Below are positions 40,584 to 48,994 of a stretch of DNA of 64,000 nt, piece after piece. Made by a program: the position numbers and the translations under genes. This DNA is from DASRDE01 sp035938175 (GTDB taxonomy: Bacteria > Vulcanimicrobiota > Vulcanimicrobiia > Vulcanimicrobiales > Vulcanimicrobiaceae): contig DASZHD010000030.1 in assembly GCA_035938175.1 (NCBI GenBank), positions 62,001 to 126,000 of the forward strand, written 5' to 3'. The notes under the pieces are model-generated. The model saw only the letters and a list, made by a program, of their open reading frames with translations. It searched no databases and had not been told where the DNA came from. The first letter of the stretch is position 1. Each line of letters opens with the position of its first letter.

Positions 40584-41288
40584 GTGGCAAGACGGGTATT
40601 GATCGTCGACGACGAGCCGGAAATCGGTGAGATCCTTGAAGGGTATCTGCGCAACGAGTCGTTCGATCCCGTCGTTGCGAACTCCGTCGCTGCCGCAGCC
40701 GCCGAGATCGAACGGCGGCCGCCCGACTTGATCGTGCTCGACATCGGACTGCCCGACGGAAGCGGCTTAGATATCCTGCGCAAAGTCAATGAAGCGCCGC
40801 CGCGCATCCCGGCAATCGTTCTCACCACGCGCGGCGATGAGGTCGATCGCATCGTCGGGCTGGAGCTGGGCGCGGACGATTACGTGGCAAAACCGTTTTC
40901 GCCGCGTGAAGTCGTCGCGCGTATCCGGGCGGTATTTCGCCGCATCGAGGCGATCGCGCAGAACGACCAGTCACAGGGCACCGTGTACCGGGTGCGCGAT
41001 CTCGAAATCAACGAGTCGGCGCATGAAATACGAGTCAAGGGCAAACCGGTTACCGTGCGCCCGGCCGAGTTTCGCATTTTGACGCTGTTGGCCCGGCACG
41101 CCGGACAAGTGCTCTCGCGCGGGCAAATGCTCGACCTTTTGCACGACGACGGCAGCATCTTCGAACGCACGCTCGACCGGCACATCAACCACTTGCGCCA
41201 TAAGATCGAGCCCGATCCCGCAAACCCCACGTATCTGATCACGGTGTACGGTGTGGGGTACAAATTGGATCCCGCGGCACGCGTATGA
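40584..41288 (+). CDS. OmpR/PhoB-family response regulator
   Basis: 234 residues: receiver domain (about 1-118, acidic Asp9-Asp10, phosphoacceptor Asp53 in VLDIGLPDG, Lys in YVAKPF) and a winged-helix DNA-binding domain (about 135-230; PAEFRILTLLARHAGQVLSRGQML, DRHINHLRHKIE, VYGVGYKL). GTG 40584 is 14 bp after the oxidase stop, so it may be cotranscribed. The 3' end overlaps the stand-alone DHp gene by 4 bp, with no normal kinase gene following. Confidence 0.93.
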   Translation: MARRVLIVDDEPEIGEILEGYLRNESFDPVVANSVAAAAAEIERRPPDLIVLDIGLPDGSGLDILRKVNEAPPRIPAIVLTTRGDEVDRIVGLELGADDYVAKPFSPREVVARIRAVFRRIEAIAQNDQSQGTVYRVRDLEINESAHEIRVKGKPVTVRPAEFRILTLLARHAGQVLSRGQMLDLLHDDGSIFERTLDRHINHLRHKIEPDPANPTYLITVYGVGYKLDPAARV

Positions 41289-41608
41289 CCCTTGAGGGCG
41301 AAGCGTTCGAGCGCATAACGCAACTGCTGGAACGTGGCGATGTGCCCGCCGCGCAAGCGGCGCTTGCGCAGGCCGTTGAAGATTGCCGCGCGCGTGAAGA
41401 GTTGCGGCGCCGCAGCTTGGCGGAGGCGCGCCATGACTTGGGAAACGCTCTCGCAATCGCGCAGGCCAGTATCGAAGCAATGCTCGACGGTGTCGTCGAG
41501 ATCAGCGACCGGCGCTTGAACCGCGTCCGCGAGATATTGTCCGAAGTAAGCGCCTCGATGTACCGGTTGACGTCCGAACGGAACGATGGTTCCGCAAACG
41601 GCGCCTAA
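41285..41608 (+). CDS. stand-alone histidine-kinase dimerisation (DHp-like) domain protein
   Basis: 107 residues, entirely helical. An N-terminal coiled region (about 5-45) leads into EARHDLGNALAIAQASIEAM (residues 47-66) with candidate phosphoacceptor His50 in the H-D-L-G-N pattern of histidine kinases, then the second helix RRLNRVREILSEVSASMYRL. The ATPase domain is absent, so it cannot phosphorylate itself; it may pass phosphate to the coupled OmpR regulator, act as its phosphatase or be fed by another kinase. Start overlaps the regulator stop by 4 bp. Confidence 0.72.
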   Translation: MTLEGEAFERITQLLERGDVPAAQAALAQAVEDCRAREELRRRSLAEARHDLGNALAIAQASIEAMLDGVVEISDRRLNRVREILSEVSASMYRLTSERNDGSANGA

Positions 41609-41614
41609 GGCGCC
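41600..41614. terminator. short palindrome at convergent stops
   Basis: GGCGCC (41600-41605), TAA, GGCGCC (41609-41614). The 3-nt loop is the stop codon of the DHp gene and the convergent lipoprotein gene ends at 41605. Too short and lacking a U-tract to be sure of termination. Confidence 0.3.
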
Positions 41615-43242
41615 AGACTCCACGAGCCGGCGTCCCAAAAAGCGCCGTCGATCGATGTCGTTTGTCCGCGCAGCCGGGTCGTAAACGTGTCCACTTCGCG
41701 CCGGCGATAGATCAAAATGAGCGGCAGTTTTTCGTACAGAATCCGCTGCAGCTGCGAATAGATCGTTTTGCGTTTGGCGATGTCGAACGTCGATTGCCCG
41801 GCTCGCAGAAGAGCGTCGATCCGCGGATCGCAGATGCGGGACTTATTGTAGCCGTTCGGCGGAACGTTCGCGCACGCGAATTGATCGGTCGCATCCGGAT
41901 CGTCGCCGTTCACAAACGGGTAAAGCGCCATCTGAAACTTGCCGCCGTAGACGGGGCCACCTTCGGATGCCGGTGCCACGAATTGCGTAATGTTGAACTG
42001 CTTCAGCGTGACGTCGGCGCCGGCTGCGCGCTCGTATTGCGCTACAGTGTTGCCGATGATCGCATCGCCCGGGGTCGCCGCTTGTATCAGCAGTAAAGGA
42101 CGCAGCGCCGTTCCATTTTTCCGTCGGATTCCGTCGGGGCCCGCATGCCATCCCGCGCGATCCAGCATTGTCCGTGCTTGCGCCGGATCGTACGGAACAT
42201 CCGGAAACGCGGCGGGATCGTACGACCAGAAAAACAAGCCTTCGGCTGCGTGCGAACTATCTATTGCGCCGCGGTATGCTTTCTCCACAACGCTGCGGAC
42301 GTCGATTGCTTCGGCCAGCGCACGCCGAACGAGCGGATCGGCCGTCATGGGATCCTGCGTGTTGAAAATGATCGCGCCGACTCCCGCGACGGGCGCTGCC
42401 GTCACCCGGTAGCCGGGAATCTGCCGCAGCTGATCGTACTGCGCAAAGTCTTGCGCATTGTAGTATCCCTGCACTTCGTGCGTTTGCAGCAGGTTCATGG
42501 CCGTCTGCGTATCGGGCACGAACCGGATCGTTAATTGCGCGATTTTCGGCTTGCCGCGCCAGTAGTACGGGTTCGCGCGCATGACGACGCGATCGCCGCG
42601 TATCCAGCGGTCGACGACGAACGGTCCCGAACCGAGCGGCTTGGAGTCGAAATCGATGTGGTTGAAGTCGGGGTACTTCGCGAGCAGATGCTCGGGCAAA
42701 ATCGGAAAGCCTTGCGCCGTAAGGATCAGCGTCAAGAGCGGCGCAAACGGCTGCTTGAGATGGAGGACCAACGTGTAATCGTCGAGCGCCTCGGCTTTGA
42801 CGATGCGATCGTACCCATAGCGCGACTGGACGTTATTGGCCGGATTGTCGATGGCGTCGATCGACCACACGCAATCGCGCGCCGTCAGCGGCGCGCCGTC
42901 GGCAAAGCGTATGCCTTTGCGCAGATGGTAGACCACGGTCAAACCGTCTTTGCTGATGCCGCCGTTCGCGATCGTCGGAACTTCGGTTGCGACGTCCGGC
43001 GTCAGCGTCCCATGTTGATCGTAGCGCAGCAAGAACGAAAAGAGCAGCTGACCCCATTCAGCCGAAGACTGGCCGTTTTCAAGCGCAGGATTCAGCGAGC
43101 GCGGCTCACGCTGCTGCGCAATCGATAACGCGTTGACCGAATTGTTCGAGTAGCGCGCGTTCGAAGGGCTCGTGCACGAAACGAGTGCCAGACATGCCGC
43201 GGCACTAACGAAAGCGGCGTATCGAGAGAAAACCGATCGAAT
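41605..43242 (-). CDS. ABC transporter peptide-type solute-binding lipoprotein (SBP family 5)
   Basis: About 545 residues. The signal ends in lipobox LVSC and the mature protein has the SBP_bac_5 layout: EPRSLNPALENGQSS, YHLRKGIRFADGAPLTARDCVWS, GSGPFVVDRWIRGDRVVMRANPYYW and FNTQDPMTADPLVRRALAEAIDV. It binds oligopeptides or similar ligands. No in-frame ATG or GTG exists before the signal peptide; an ATT at 43242 is 7 nt after GGAGGA and is my preferred start, while TTG 43290 is an alternative without Shine-Dalgarno. It overlaps the flavin oxidase 3' end by 38 bp. No transporter permease or ATPase accompanies it. Confidence 0.85.
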   Translation of the reverse strand: MRSVFSRYAAFVSAAACLALVSCTSPSNARYSNNSVNALSIAQQREPRSLNPALENGQSSAEWGQLLFSFLLRYDQHGTLTPDVATEVPTIANGGISKDGLTVVYHLRKGIRFADGAPLTARDCVWSIDAIDNPANNVQSRYGYDRIVKAEALDDYTLVLHLKQPFAPLLTLILTAQGFPILPEHLLAKYPDFNHIDFDSKPLGSGPFVVDRWIRGDRVVMRANPYYWRGKPKIAQLTIRFVPDTQTAMNLLQTHEVQGYYNAQDFAQYDQLRQIPGYRVTAAPVAGVGAIIFNTQDPMTADPLVRRALAEAIDVRSVVEKAYRGAIDSSHAAEGLFFWSYDPAAFPDVPYDPAQARTMLDRAGWHAGPDGIRRKNGTALRPLLLIQAATPGDAIIGNTVAQYERAAGADVTLKQFNITQFVAPASEGGPVYGGKFQMALYPFVNGDDPDATDQFACANVPPNGYNKSRICDPRIDALLRAGQSTFDIAKRKTIYSQLQRILYEKLPLILIYRRREVDTFTTRLRGQTTSIDGAFWDAGSWSLAP

Positions 43243-44341
43243 TTTCCGTTCCTCCGTCCAGCGCGAGTTGTGCGGCGATCTCTCCCGCAACGCTCGCGAA
43301 TTTGAAGCCGTGCCCGGAAAATCCCCCGAGTATGACGACGTTGCGGTGTTCGGGGTGGGCGTCGATGACAAAATGCTCGTCGGGCGTCAGCGCATACATG
43401 CAGACCTTCGCGTCCAAGAATGTTTTTGCCGCGTCCGGCATCCATGCGTTCAACGCCGCACGCACGGGTTCGACGTCTCGCTCGAGATCGATCGCACGGT
43501 CGACGGCATCCGGCGGTCCCGGTGTGCCAAGTTTGTGGAACGCCGCTTTGACGCCGTCGCCCAGATCCGGAAAACCGTATAGTATGGCCGGATAGCCGTC
43601 ACGTTCCAAGAGGAACGACGGAAAATCGCCGGCTGAATATCCGCGAGCGCCGGGCGCAAACCACGCTTGAACGTTTCGCTGCACCACCAGCGGTATGCCG
43701 AGCGCTTCGAGCGCCGCGTCCATCCAGGGACCCAATGCCAAAATCAGACGCCGCGCGCGAATCCGCGAGCCGTCTTCGAAATGCAGAGTCACGCCCGCGC
43801 CGTCGGCGTGCCAATGCATCAGACGCGCTTCGAAGCGCATCTGCGCACCGGACTGCTGCGCCAGAATCAGATACGCGTTTACGGCCCGCTCCGGTATCAA
43901 TGCACCGCCGGCGCGCTCGTAAACGCCGACCTCGGTGTCGAGAACGCGTAATTGCGGAAACTTGTACCGGAGATGCGGCGCATTCCACAACTCTACGGGC
44001 AGTGCGAATTCGTCCGACGATTGCAGCGAACCGCGGATCAGCCCGGACTCGGGCCTCCCGACCATCAGCAAGCCCGTGTCGTACAGTAGCCGTTGCTGCG
44101 TTTCGCGCTCGAGCTGCGCCCAGAGCTCGTACGCGCGCAACAACAGCGGTACGTACGCCGGATTTTCGAAATATGCCTGACGAATCAACCGCGTCTTTCC
44201 GCTGGATGCGCCGAGCGCGTGCCCGCGTTCGTACCGATCGAATCCGATAGTGCTCGCGCCGCGCCGCGCGCATGCCGCCAGAGACGAGGCACCCATGGCG
44301 CCGAGTCCGGCGACGGCTACGTCAAATACTTCTCGAACCAC
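43205..44341 (-). CDS. sarcosine oxidase / N-methyltryptophan oxidase-like flavoprotein
   Basis: 378 residues, close to monomeric sarcosine oxidase (about 390). FAD motif AGLGAMGASSLAACARRG lies at residues 11-28, and RFEARLMHWHADGAGVTL marks the substrate domain. VCMYALTPDEHFVID near residue 314 carries a Cys at the position that binds FAD covalently in this family, and GGFSGHGFKFASVAGE closes the cofactor site. It oxidises a secondary or tertiary N-methyl amine and makes peroxide. GTG 44341 lies inside the upstream dienelactone hydrolase gene (25-bp overlap); the frame extending to 44887 is a shadow. Confidence 0.88.
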   Translation of the reverse strand: MVREVFDVAVAGLGAMGASSLAACARRGASTIGFDRYERGHALGASSGKTRLIRQAYFENPAYVPLLLRAYELWAQLERETQQRLLYDTGLLMVGRPESGLIRGSLQSSDEFALPVELWNAPHLRYKFPQLRVLDTEVGVYERAGGALIPERAVNAYLILAQQSGAQMRFEARLMHWHADGAGVTLHFEDGSRIRARRLILALGPWMDAALEALGIPLVVQRNVQAWFAPGARGYSAGDFPSFLLERDGYPAILYGFPDLGDGVKAAFHKLGTPGPPDAVDRAIDLERDVEPVRAALNAWMPDAAKTFLDAKVCMYALTPDEHFVIDAHPEHRNVVILGGFSGHGFKFASVAGEIAAQLALDGGTENSIGFLSIRRFR

Positions 44342-45165
44342 GCAAGAGTGCGGCGCCAAGCATCGTTTGCGGCACTTGCGACGTAGCGCGCGCGCGTATC
44401 GTCGAAAAACGCATGACCGGCTTCGTCGTAAATCTTCAGATCGTGCGGTGCGGAAAGCTGCTCGAAGAATGCGCGCACGTCTGCCGGCGCGATCGATGTA
44501 TCGCGTGCGCCGTAGCTGCCCAGCAGCGCGGCGGAGATCGCGCCTTGCGGCGGCGGCTGAACGCTGCCGTAAAATACGGAAGCAGCGGTAAAGAGCGTGG
44601 ACCCGGCGATCTGCGAGAGTACGACCGCGCCTCCCATGCAGAAGCCCGTGATGCCGATCTTGGATTGCGCGGCCTGACTGCCGATCCAGTCGTGCGCCGA
44701 ATCGATGTCGGTCTTTACGAAGCCCTGCTCGAACATGGCCTTTGCGACGGGCCGGAATGCAGCGACGTCGCTCGAGCCGTCTGCGTCGGGCGCGTTCACG
44801 CGATCGTACAAGCGCGGCGCAACCGCGGCGTATCCCGCTTTTGCGTACCGGCGAACGACGTCGCGTAACTGCGCGTCGACTCCCCAAATTGCCTGAATCA
44901 CGACGACGCCCGGAGTAGTGCTTCGCACTTGGCGCGGAAGTGCGGCATACGCGCCGATCGCGCCACCGGCAGCGGGGAGCAGCCGCGGGCGGCTGACCAC
45001 GATCGCGGGGTCGTCTTCGGCGACGAACGGCGGATGTGGTTTGCCGAGCTCGTCCGCGGAGGACGCGGCCGCGCCCAGCAACGCCGCCGATCCGGCGATC
45101 GCAAAACCGCGGCGAGAGATCTTCAGGTCCGTGGAATTGACGGGATCGATCTCATTCGAAGCCAT
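44317..45165 (-). CDS. dienelactone hydrolase-family protein with Tat-type signal
   Basis: 282 residues. A Tat-like leader (SRRGFAIAGSAALLGAA) precedes an alpha/beta-hydrolase domain: VVVIQAIWGVDAQLRDVVRRYAKAGYAAVAPRLY, nucleophile Cys in GFCMGG, then DEAGHAFFDD with the catalytic His. Cys in place of Ser is typical of dienelactone hydrolases, which open chlorinated or plain muconolactone-type rings. Export by Tat is inferred. First gene of an operon with the flavin oxidase and the peptide-binding lipoprotein; the shared substrate is not evident. Confidence 0.87.
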   Translation of the reverse strand: MASNEIDPVNSTDLKISRRGFAIAGSAALLGAAASSADELGKPHPPFVAEDDPAIVVSRPRLLPAAGGAIGAYAALPRQVRSTTPGVVVIQAIWGVDAQLRDVVRRYAKAGYAAVAPRLYDRVNAPDADGSSDVAAFRPVAKAMFEQGFVKTDIDSAHDWIGSQAAQSKIGITGFCMGGAVVLSQIAGSTLFTAASVFYGSVQPPPQGAISAALLGSYGARDTSIAPADVRAFFEQLSAPHDLKIYDEAGHAFFDDTRARYVASAANDAWRRTLAWFEKYLT

Positions 45166-45222
45166 GGCGCGCTGTTCGACCTAAAAACGCGCACGGAATG
45201 CCAAGCAAGCGTCCCCGCCGGA

Positions 45223-45921
45223 ATGGAGGCGCCAAGGCGGTGGAAAAACCGTACGCCGATGCTGGGCTCCAAGCACGACGACTCACGGCATGTCACGGCG
45301 ATCGTTCGCGACGTCGTCGAAGTGATCGCGATTCTCGCGGCGGGTATTTGGGCGATTTACACCTTCGTCTACGAAGAGCGAATCAAACCGGCATCGGAAC
45401 CGCCGCAAGTATCGATGACCGGTTCGCTGGTTCGCCAGGGTGAACGCAGCGGATTGCTGGAGTACTCGTACAACGTCGTGGTTCACAACATCGGTCACCA
45501 GCGCGTGTATGTGATAGCGACGGGTTTTTCGGCAAACGGAGAGCGCTTCAAAACTATTCCCAAGCCGTATACCCGCGTGACGCCGCAAAACGGGCTCACC
45601 GAATACGACCGCGATGCTCGTTCGGTTTCCGAATCTTCGGTGTACCGGTTGATTCAGTATACGCGATACGCCGATCCGGCGTTGAAAAATGCGTACGAGC
45701 TGGACCCGGGCGACGAGGTGCCGTATTCAGGCGTCTTTCTCGTACGCGCGGGATCGTATGACGAGCTTACGATGTTCGCAACGCTCGCATTCTCGAGGTA
45801 CGAACGAACGTTTCCGGTTCAGACGCAGATCCTTGGCGGTACCGTTCAGTTCAAGCCGAGAAACCGCGATCCCGACTTTGAAACCCTTCAAATAACACTC
45901 GCCCGAGCTTCAGTATGGTAA
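45223..45921 (+). CDS. membrane-anchored protein of unknown function
   Basis: About 232 residues. One membrane helix (about residues 27-47, VVEVIAILAAGIWAIYTFV) follows a polar start; the outer part is beta-rich and Tyr-rich (YSYNVVVHNIGHQRVYVIATGFSANG), Ig-like in look, with no family I can name. ATG 45223 or ATG 45259 could be the start; neither has a clear Shine-Dalgarno. The C-terminus overlaps the PatB-like gene by 7 bp, so it is coupled to it. The frame reaching upstream to 44929 overlaps the dienelactone hydrolase and is not real. Confidence 0.68.
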   Translation: MEAPRRWKNRTPMLGSKHDDSRHVTAIVRDVVEVIAILAAGIWAIYTFVYEERIKPASEPPQVSMTGSLVRQGERSGLLEYSYNVVVHNIGHQRVYVIATGFSANGERFKTIPKPYTRVTPQNGLTEYDRDARSVSESSVYRLIQYTRYADPALKNAYELDPGDEVPYSGVFLVRAGSYDELTMFATLAFSRYERTFPVQTQILGGTVQFKPRNRDPDFETLQITLARASVW

Positions 45922-47081
45922 CGAACGAATTCGAAAGGATCGACCTCGAGAATCTGCGCAAAAGAACCAGCGAGAAATGGATCACGTATCCGCCGGATAT
46001 TTTGCCGGCGTTTGTCGCGGAGATGGATTTTCCGTTGGCACCGGCTATTCGCCGGTGCTTGATTGACGCTACCGAGCGCAGCGATTGCGGCTATGCGGGT
46101 CTGGTCGATCTCGCGCCGGCGTTCTGCGATTTCGCGTTACGCAAATTCGGATGGACGATCGACGAAAAATTCGTGATCGGACTGCCGGACGTCATGGCGG
46201 GCGTTACCGAAGCCCTCGAGGCGTTGACGCAGCCGGGTGCGGGCGTCGTTATCAATCCTCCCGTCTATCCGCCGTTTTTCGAAGTCATTCGCGCTGCGCA
46301 GCGCGAGGTGGTCGAAGTTCCCTTGATGCGCGATGCCGGCGGTGTCTACGGGCTCGATCTCGACGGTCTTGAACGCGCATTTGCAGCCGGTGCGCAGGCA
46401 TATTTGCTCTGTTCGCCCCACAATCCGGTTGGAGCGGTGTGGCCGCGTGAGAAGTTGGCACAAGCCGCCGCACTCGCCCGGAGGTACAACGTCCTGGTAA
46501 TTGCCGACGAAATCCACGCACCGCTGACGATGCCGGGAGTTGCGTACGTGCCGTTCCTGAGCGTTGCGGAAGAAGGTTCGCGCTGCATCGCCTTACTCTC
46601 GGCCTCAAAAGCGTGGAATATACCCGGACTGAAATGCGCGCTCGCCGTTGCCGGCTCGGACGCCGTCCTCAAAACGATGATCGGGCATTTGAACGTCTCG
46701 CCCAGCAACGTCCGCTTTCGGATCGGGCAGTTCGGCGCCTTGGCTTCCGCCGCGGCATTTCGCGACGAATCCGGCTGGCTGGACGATCTTCGCGAGTACT
46801 TGGACAGCAACCGGCGGCTTTTGAAAGATCTGCTGCGCGATCGTTTTCCGGCCGCGAGGTACCATATGCCGCAAGCGACGTACTTAGCCTGGATCGATTG
46901 CGCCGATCTCGGCATAGGCAACGATCCGGCGCGTGTGTTTCTCAAGCGCGGGCGCGTGGCGCTGGAACGCGGGTACAAGTTCGGTTCGCAAGGCAGCTCG
47001 TACGTTCGCTTGAACTTCGGCACCTCACGAACGATCCTTCGAGAGATCGTCGATCGAATGTCGGCTGCGATGCGCGATTAG
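45915..47081 (+). CDS. PatB/MalY-type cystathionine beta-lyase (PLP fold-type I)
   Basis: 388 residues. PLP lysine in LLSASKAWNIPGLKCAL (about residue 236); family motifs SEKWITYPPDILPAFVAEMDFP at the start, INPPVYPPFF, LLCSPHNPVGAVW and VIADEIHAPL. It cleaves C-S bonds in cystathionine or cysteine conjugates, giving homocysteine, pyruvate and ammonia; a few members instead act as regulators. Two genes, the membrane protein and this one, form the operon. Its 3' end overlaps the convergent deacetylase by 4 bp. Confidence 0.92.
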   Translation: MVTNEFERIDLENLRKRTSEKWITYPPDILPAFVAEMDFPLAPAIRRCLIDATERSDCGYAGLVDLAPAFCDFALRKFGWTIDEKFVIGLPDVMAGVTEALEALTQPGAGVVINPPVYPPFFEVIRAAQREVVEVPLMRDAGGVYGLDLDGLERAFAAGAQAYLLCSPHNPVGAVWPREKLAQAAALARRYNVLVIADEIHAPLTMPGVAYVPFLSVAEEGSRCIALLSASKAWNIPGLKCALAVAGSDAVLKTMIGHLNVSPSNVRFRIGQFGALASAAAFRDESGWLDDLREYLDSNRRLLKDLLRDRFPAARYHMPQATYLAWIDCADLGIGNDPARVFLKRGRVALERGYKFGSQGSSYVRLNFGTSRTILREIVDRMSAAMRD

Positions 47082-48031
47082 TAGTGCGGCTGCACGCGCG
47101 TCCGGTACCGTTTCGAAAGTTCGCCCCAATTCGTCAAAATGAATTTCTGCTCGCGGAGAAACTGCCGGAACTGCGCGCTGCGCACCATGTCGAAATCGCG
47201 CTGACGCCAAGCGGCGCCCCAATCGGGGTGATCGAAGGTGGCCCCGCGGAACTCCTGATCGTCGTACGCAAGATGCACGATCAGTTGATAGATGCCCGGT
47301 TTGAGCGATGACAGATTGCGCTTATACCAGTCGAACCACCGGTTTGGCGGTACGCCCGGATCCATTGTGATCACCCGGTCCAATGCCAAGGCGTTGGGCG
47401 GCGGCACGACGCCCGCCGGCATCCGGTAGCTGCCGTTTTTCACAAGCGCTATCGGCAAGTCGTACGCGCGGCCCGTATCCTGATACACGCCGAACAGGTG
47501 ACGCGTACTGCTTAGCGCGATCATGTGCGAGTCCAGATGCGATACCTGCAGGCCCATAGCACGCGCGCGGTCGATCTGCGCGTCGAGCTCGGTACGAACG
47601 TCCTGCAGTTTTACGTGCGCGAACAGCGAGGGATCGTCGTAGAAATACCCTTCTTTATCGAGCAAACTTTGCACTTTATCGACTGGCGCGACGGGCCCCC
47701 AGCGATAACCGGTCCATTCACTATCCAGCACCAAGTGCAATCCGAGATCGGCCTGCGGATGCGCGTGCGCCCAGCGCACCACTTCGGGAAACCACGGGCA
47801 CGGTACCATGACGCTCGCCGACGTCACCCAACCGTTCTCGAGCGCCTGTTCGATGGCGCGGTTTACCGAATGCGCCATCCCGAAATCATCTGCGTGAATA
47901 ATGAGGATGCGCGCACCGGCCGGGTAGCCGAGGCGTTCTTGAAGACAAGGGGCGGTCTTTGCGTGCAGCGGCGAGGCGAAGAGCGCAATGGCGGCGGTGG
48001 CCAGCATCAGACGGTAGAGCGTGTGCATCAT
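47078..48031 (-). CDS. YdjC/ChbG-like carbohydrate deacetylase, exported
   Basis: 317 residues. A signal peptide (about 1-24, ALFASPLHA-K) precedes the YdjC fold: ILIIHADDFGMAHSVNRAIEQAL with the metal-binding DD pair, VMVPCPWFPEVVRWAHAHPQADLGLHL and VSHLDSHM with the metal His. Relatives remove acetyl groups from chito-oligosaccharides or hopanoid precursors, usually in the cytosol; the signal peptide here is unusual. ATG 48031 opens the signal; ATG 48088 would prefix a basic stretch. Divergent from the GH130-like gene. Confidence 0.87.
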   Translation of the reverse strand: MMHTLYRLMLATAAIALFASPLHAKTAPCLQERLGYPAGARILIIHADDFGMAHSVNRAIEQALENGWVTSASVMVPCPWFPEVVRWAHAHPQADLGLHLVLDSEWTGYRWGPVAPVDKVQSLLDKEGYFYDDPSLFAHVKLQDVRTELDAQIDRARAMGLQVSHLDSHMIALSSTRHLFGVYQDTGRAYDLPIALVKNGSYRMPAGVVPPPNALALDRVITMDPGVPPNRWFDWYKRNLSSLKPGIYQLIVHLAYDDQEFRGATFDHPDWGAAWRQRDFDMVRSAQFRQFLREQKFILTNWGELSKRYRTRVQPHY

Positions 48032-48076
48032 TGCGGGCCGGTTTCGCCGAAGCCATCCGCGTTTGCTGCCGTGGCG

Positions 48077-48082
48077 TATACT
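48077..48082 (+). promoter_or_regulatory. -10-like box TATACT before GH130-like gene
   Basis: TATACT ends 4 nt before ATG 48087. It is palindromic enough (GTATAC core) to serve the divergent deacetylase gene as well. Confidence 0.35.
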
Positions 48083-48086
48083 ATCC

Positions 48087-48989
48087 ATGGTGCTTGCAGA
48101 TTTTCGCGTCGCGGGACTAAGCGAAGTGACGTTTCGCTGTTCCCCCGAATTGCAGTCGATGTACAAACTGAGTCCCTTCGTTTGGAAGCAGTCCGGTGAA
48201 TACCGGCTGCTCTTGCGCGTTGTCAACTTCTCGCCCGTCGCGTCGGAGAAGATCGCGCGAATTCATTTCGGCGTCTCCGGCGACGGCATCGACTTTGCGC
48301 TTGACGACGCTCCGGCGATCGCCCCGGGCGCGGATGAGCCGGGTTCATACGACAGCGGCGGCTGCGAAGATCCGACGCTCGCATTCGAAAACGGGACGTA
48401 CTACGTGTATTACAGCGGTTGGAACGAGCATCTCAAGCGCGGTGAACTATTGCTGGCGGCCGGACCGGACGTTCGCAGCCTGAATAAGCGCGGGATCGCG
48501 TTGCCGTCTTCCGATCGCGTTACCAATCCGAAGGAAGCGACGATCGTGCGCGCTCCGGACGGAACCTGGCGTCTGTTCTTCGAGTTTGCGGCCGAAGAAA
48601 AATCGAAAATCGGCATCGCACGCGCCGATCGCGTGGACGGGCCCTGGGAAGTCCTCGATCCGTTATTCGACGCGCGCCCCGATTCGTGGGATTCCTGGCA
48701 TTTGAGCACCGGTCCGGTGTTGGATTCGGATCCGCAACGTCCGGTCATGTTCTACAACGGCGCTACGCGGCAAGCGCAGTGGCGCATCGGCTGGGTGATG
48801 TTCGACGAGTACTATACCAAGGTAATCGCTCGCTGCGAACAGCCGCTCGTGATGCCGCACTTCAGGCGCATGGCGGACGATACGGACATTGCTTTTGCCG
48901 CGTCCGCGCTGGAAGAGCAGGGAAAGATCGCGCTGTACTATTCCGTTGCCGATCAATACGTCACGCGCGCCACGATCGTGCGCGACTGA
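48087..48989 (+). CDS. five-bladed beta-propeller glycosidase/phosphorylase-like protein (GH130/GH43-like)
   Basis: 300 residues. Blades can be seen as repeated W/F-x-D/E strands: VSGDGIDFALDDAP, CEDPTLAFENGTYYVYYSGW (the EDP-T motif), KEATIVRAPDGTWRLFFEFA, LSTGPVLDSDPQRPVMFYNG and DTDIAFAASALEEQGKIALYYSV. The catalytic-type Asp in CEDPTL matches GH130 and GH43 propellers. Many GH130 members phosphorolyse beta-mannosides. No signal peptide, so cytosolic. Specificity cannot be told. Confidence 0.75.
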   Translation: MVLADFRVAGLSEVTFRCSPELQSMYKLSPFVWKQSGEYRLLLRVVNFSPVASEKIARIHFGVSGDGIDFALDDAPAIAPGADEPGSYDSGGCEDPTLAFENGTYYVYYSGWNEHLKRGELLLAAGPDVRSLNKRGIALPSSDRVTNPKEATIVRAPDGTWRLFFEFAAEEKSKIGIARADRVDGPWEVLDPLFDARPDSWDSWHLSTGPVLDSDPQRPVMFYNGATRQAQWRIGWVMFDEYYTKVIARCEQPLVMPHFRRMADDTDIAFAASALEEQGKIALYYSVADQYVTRATIVRD

Positions 48990-48994
48990 ACCGT

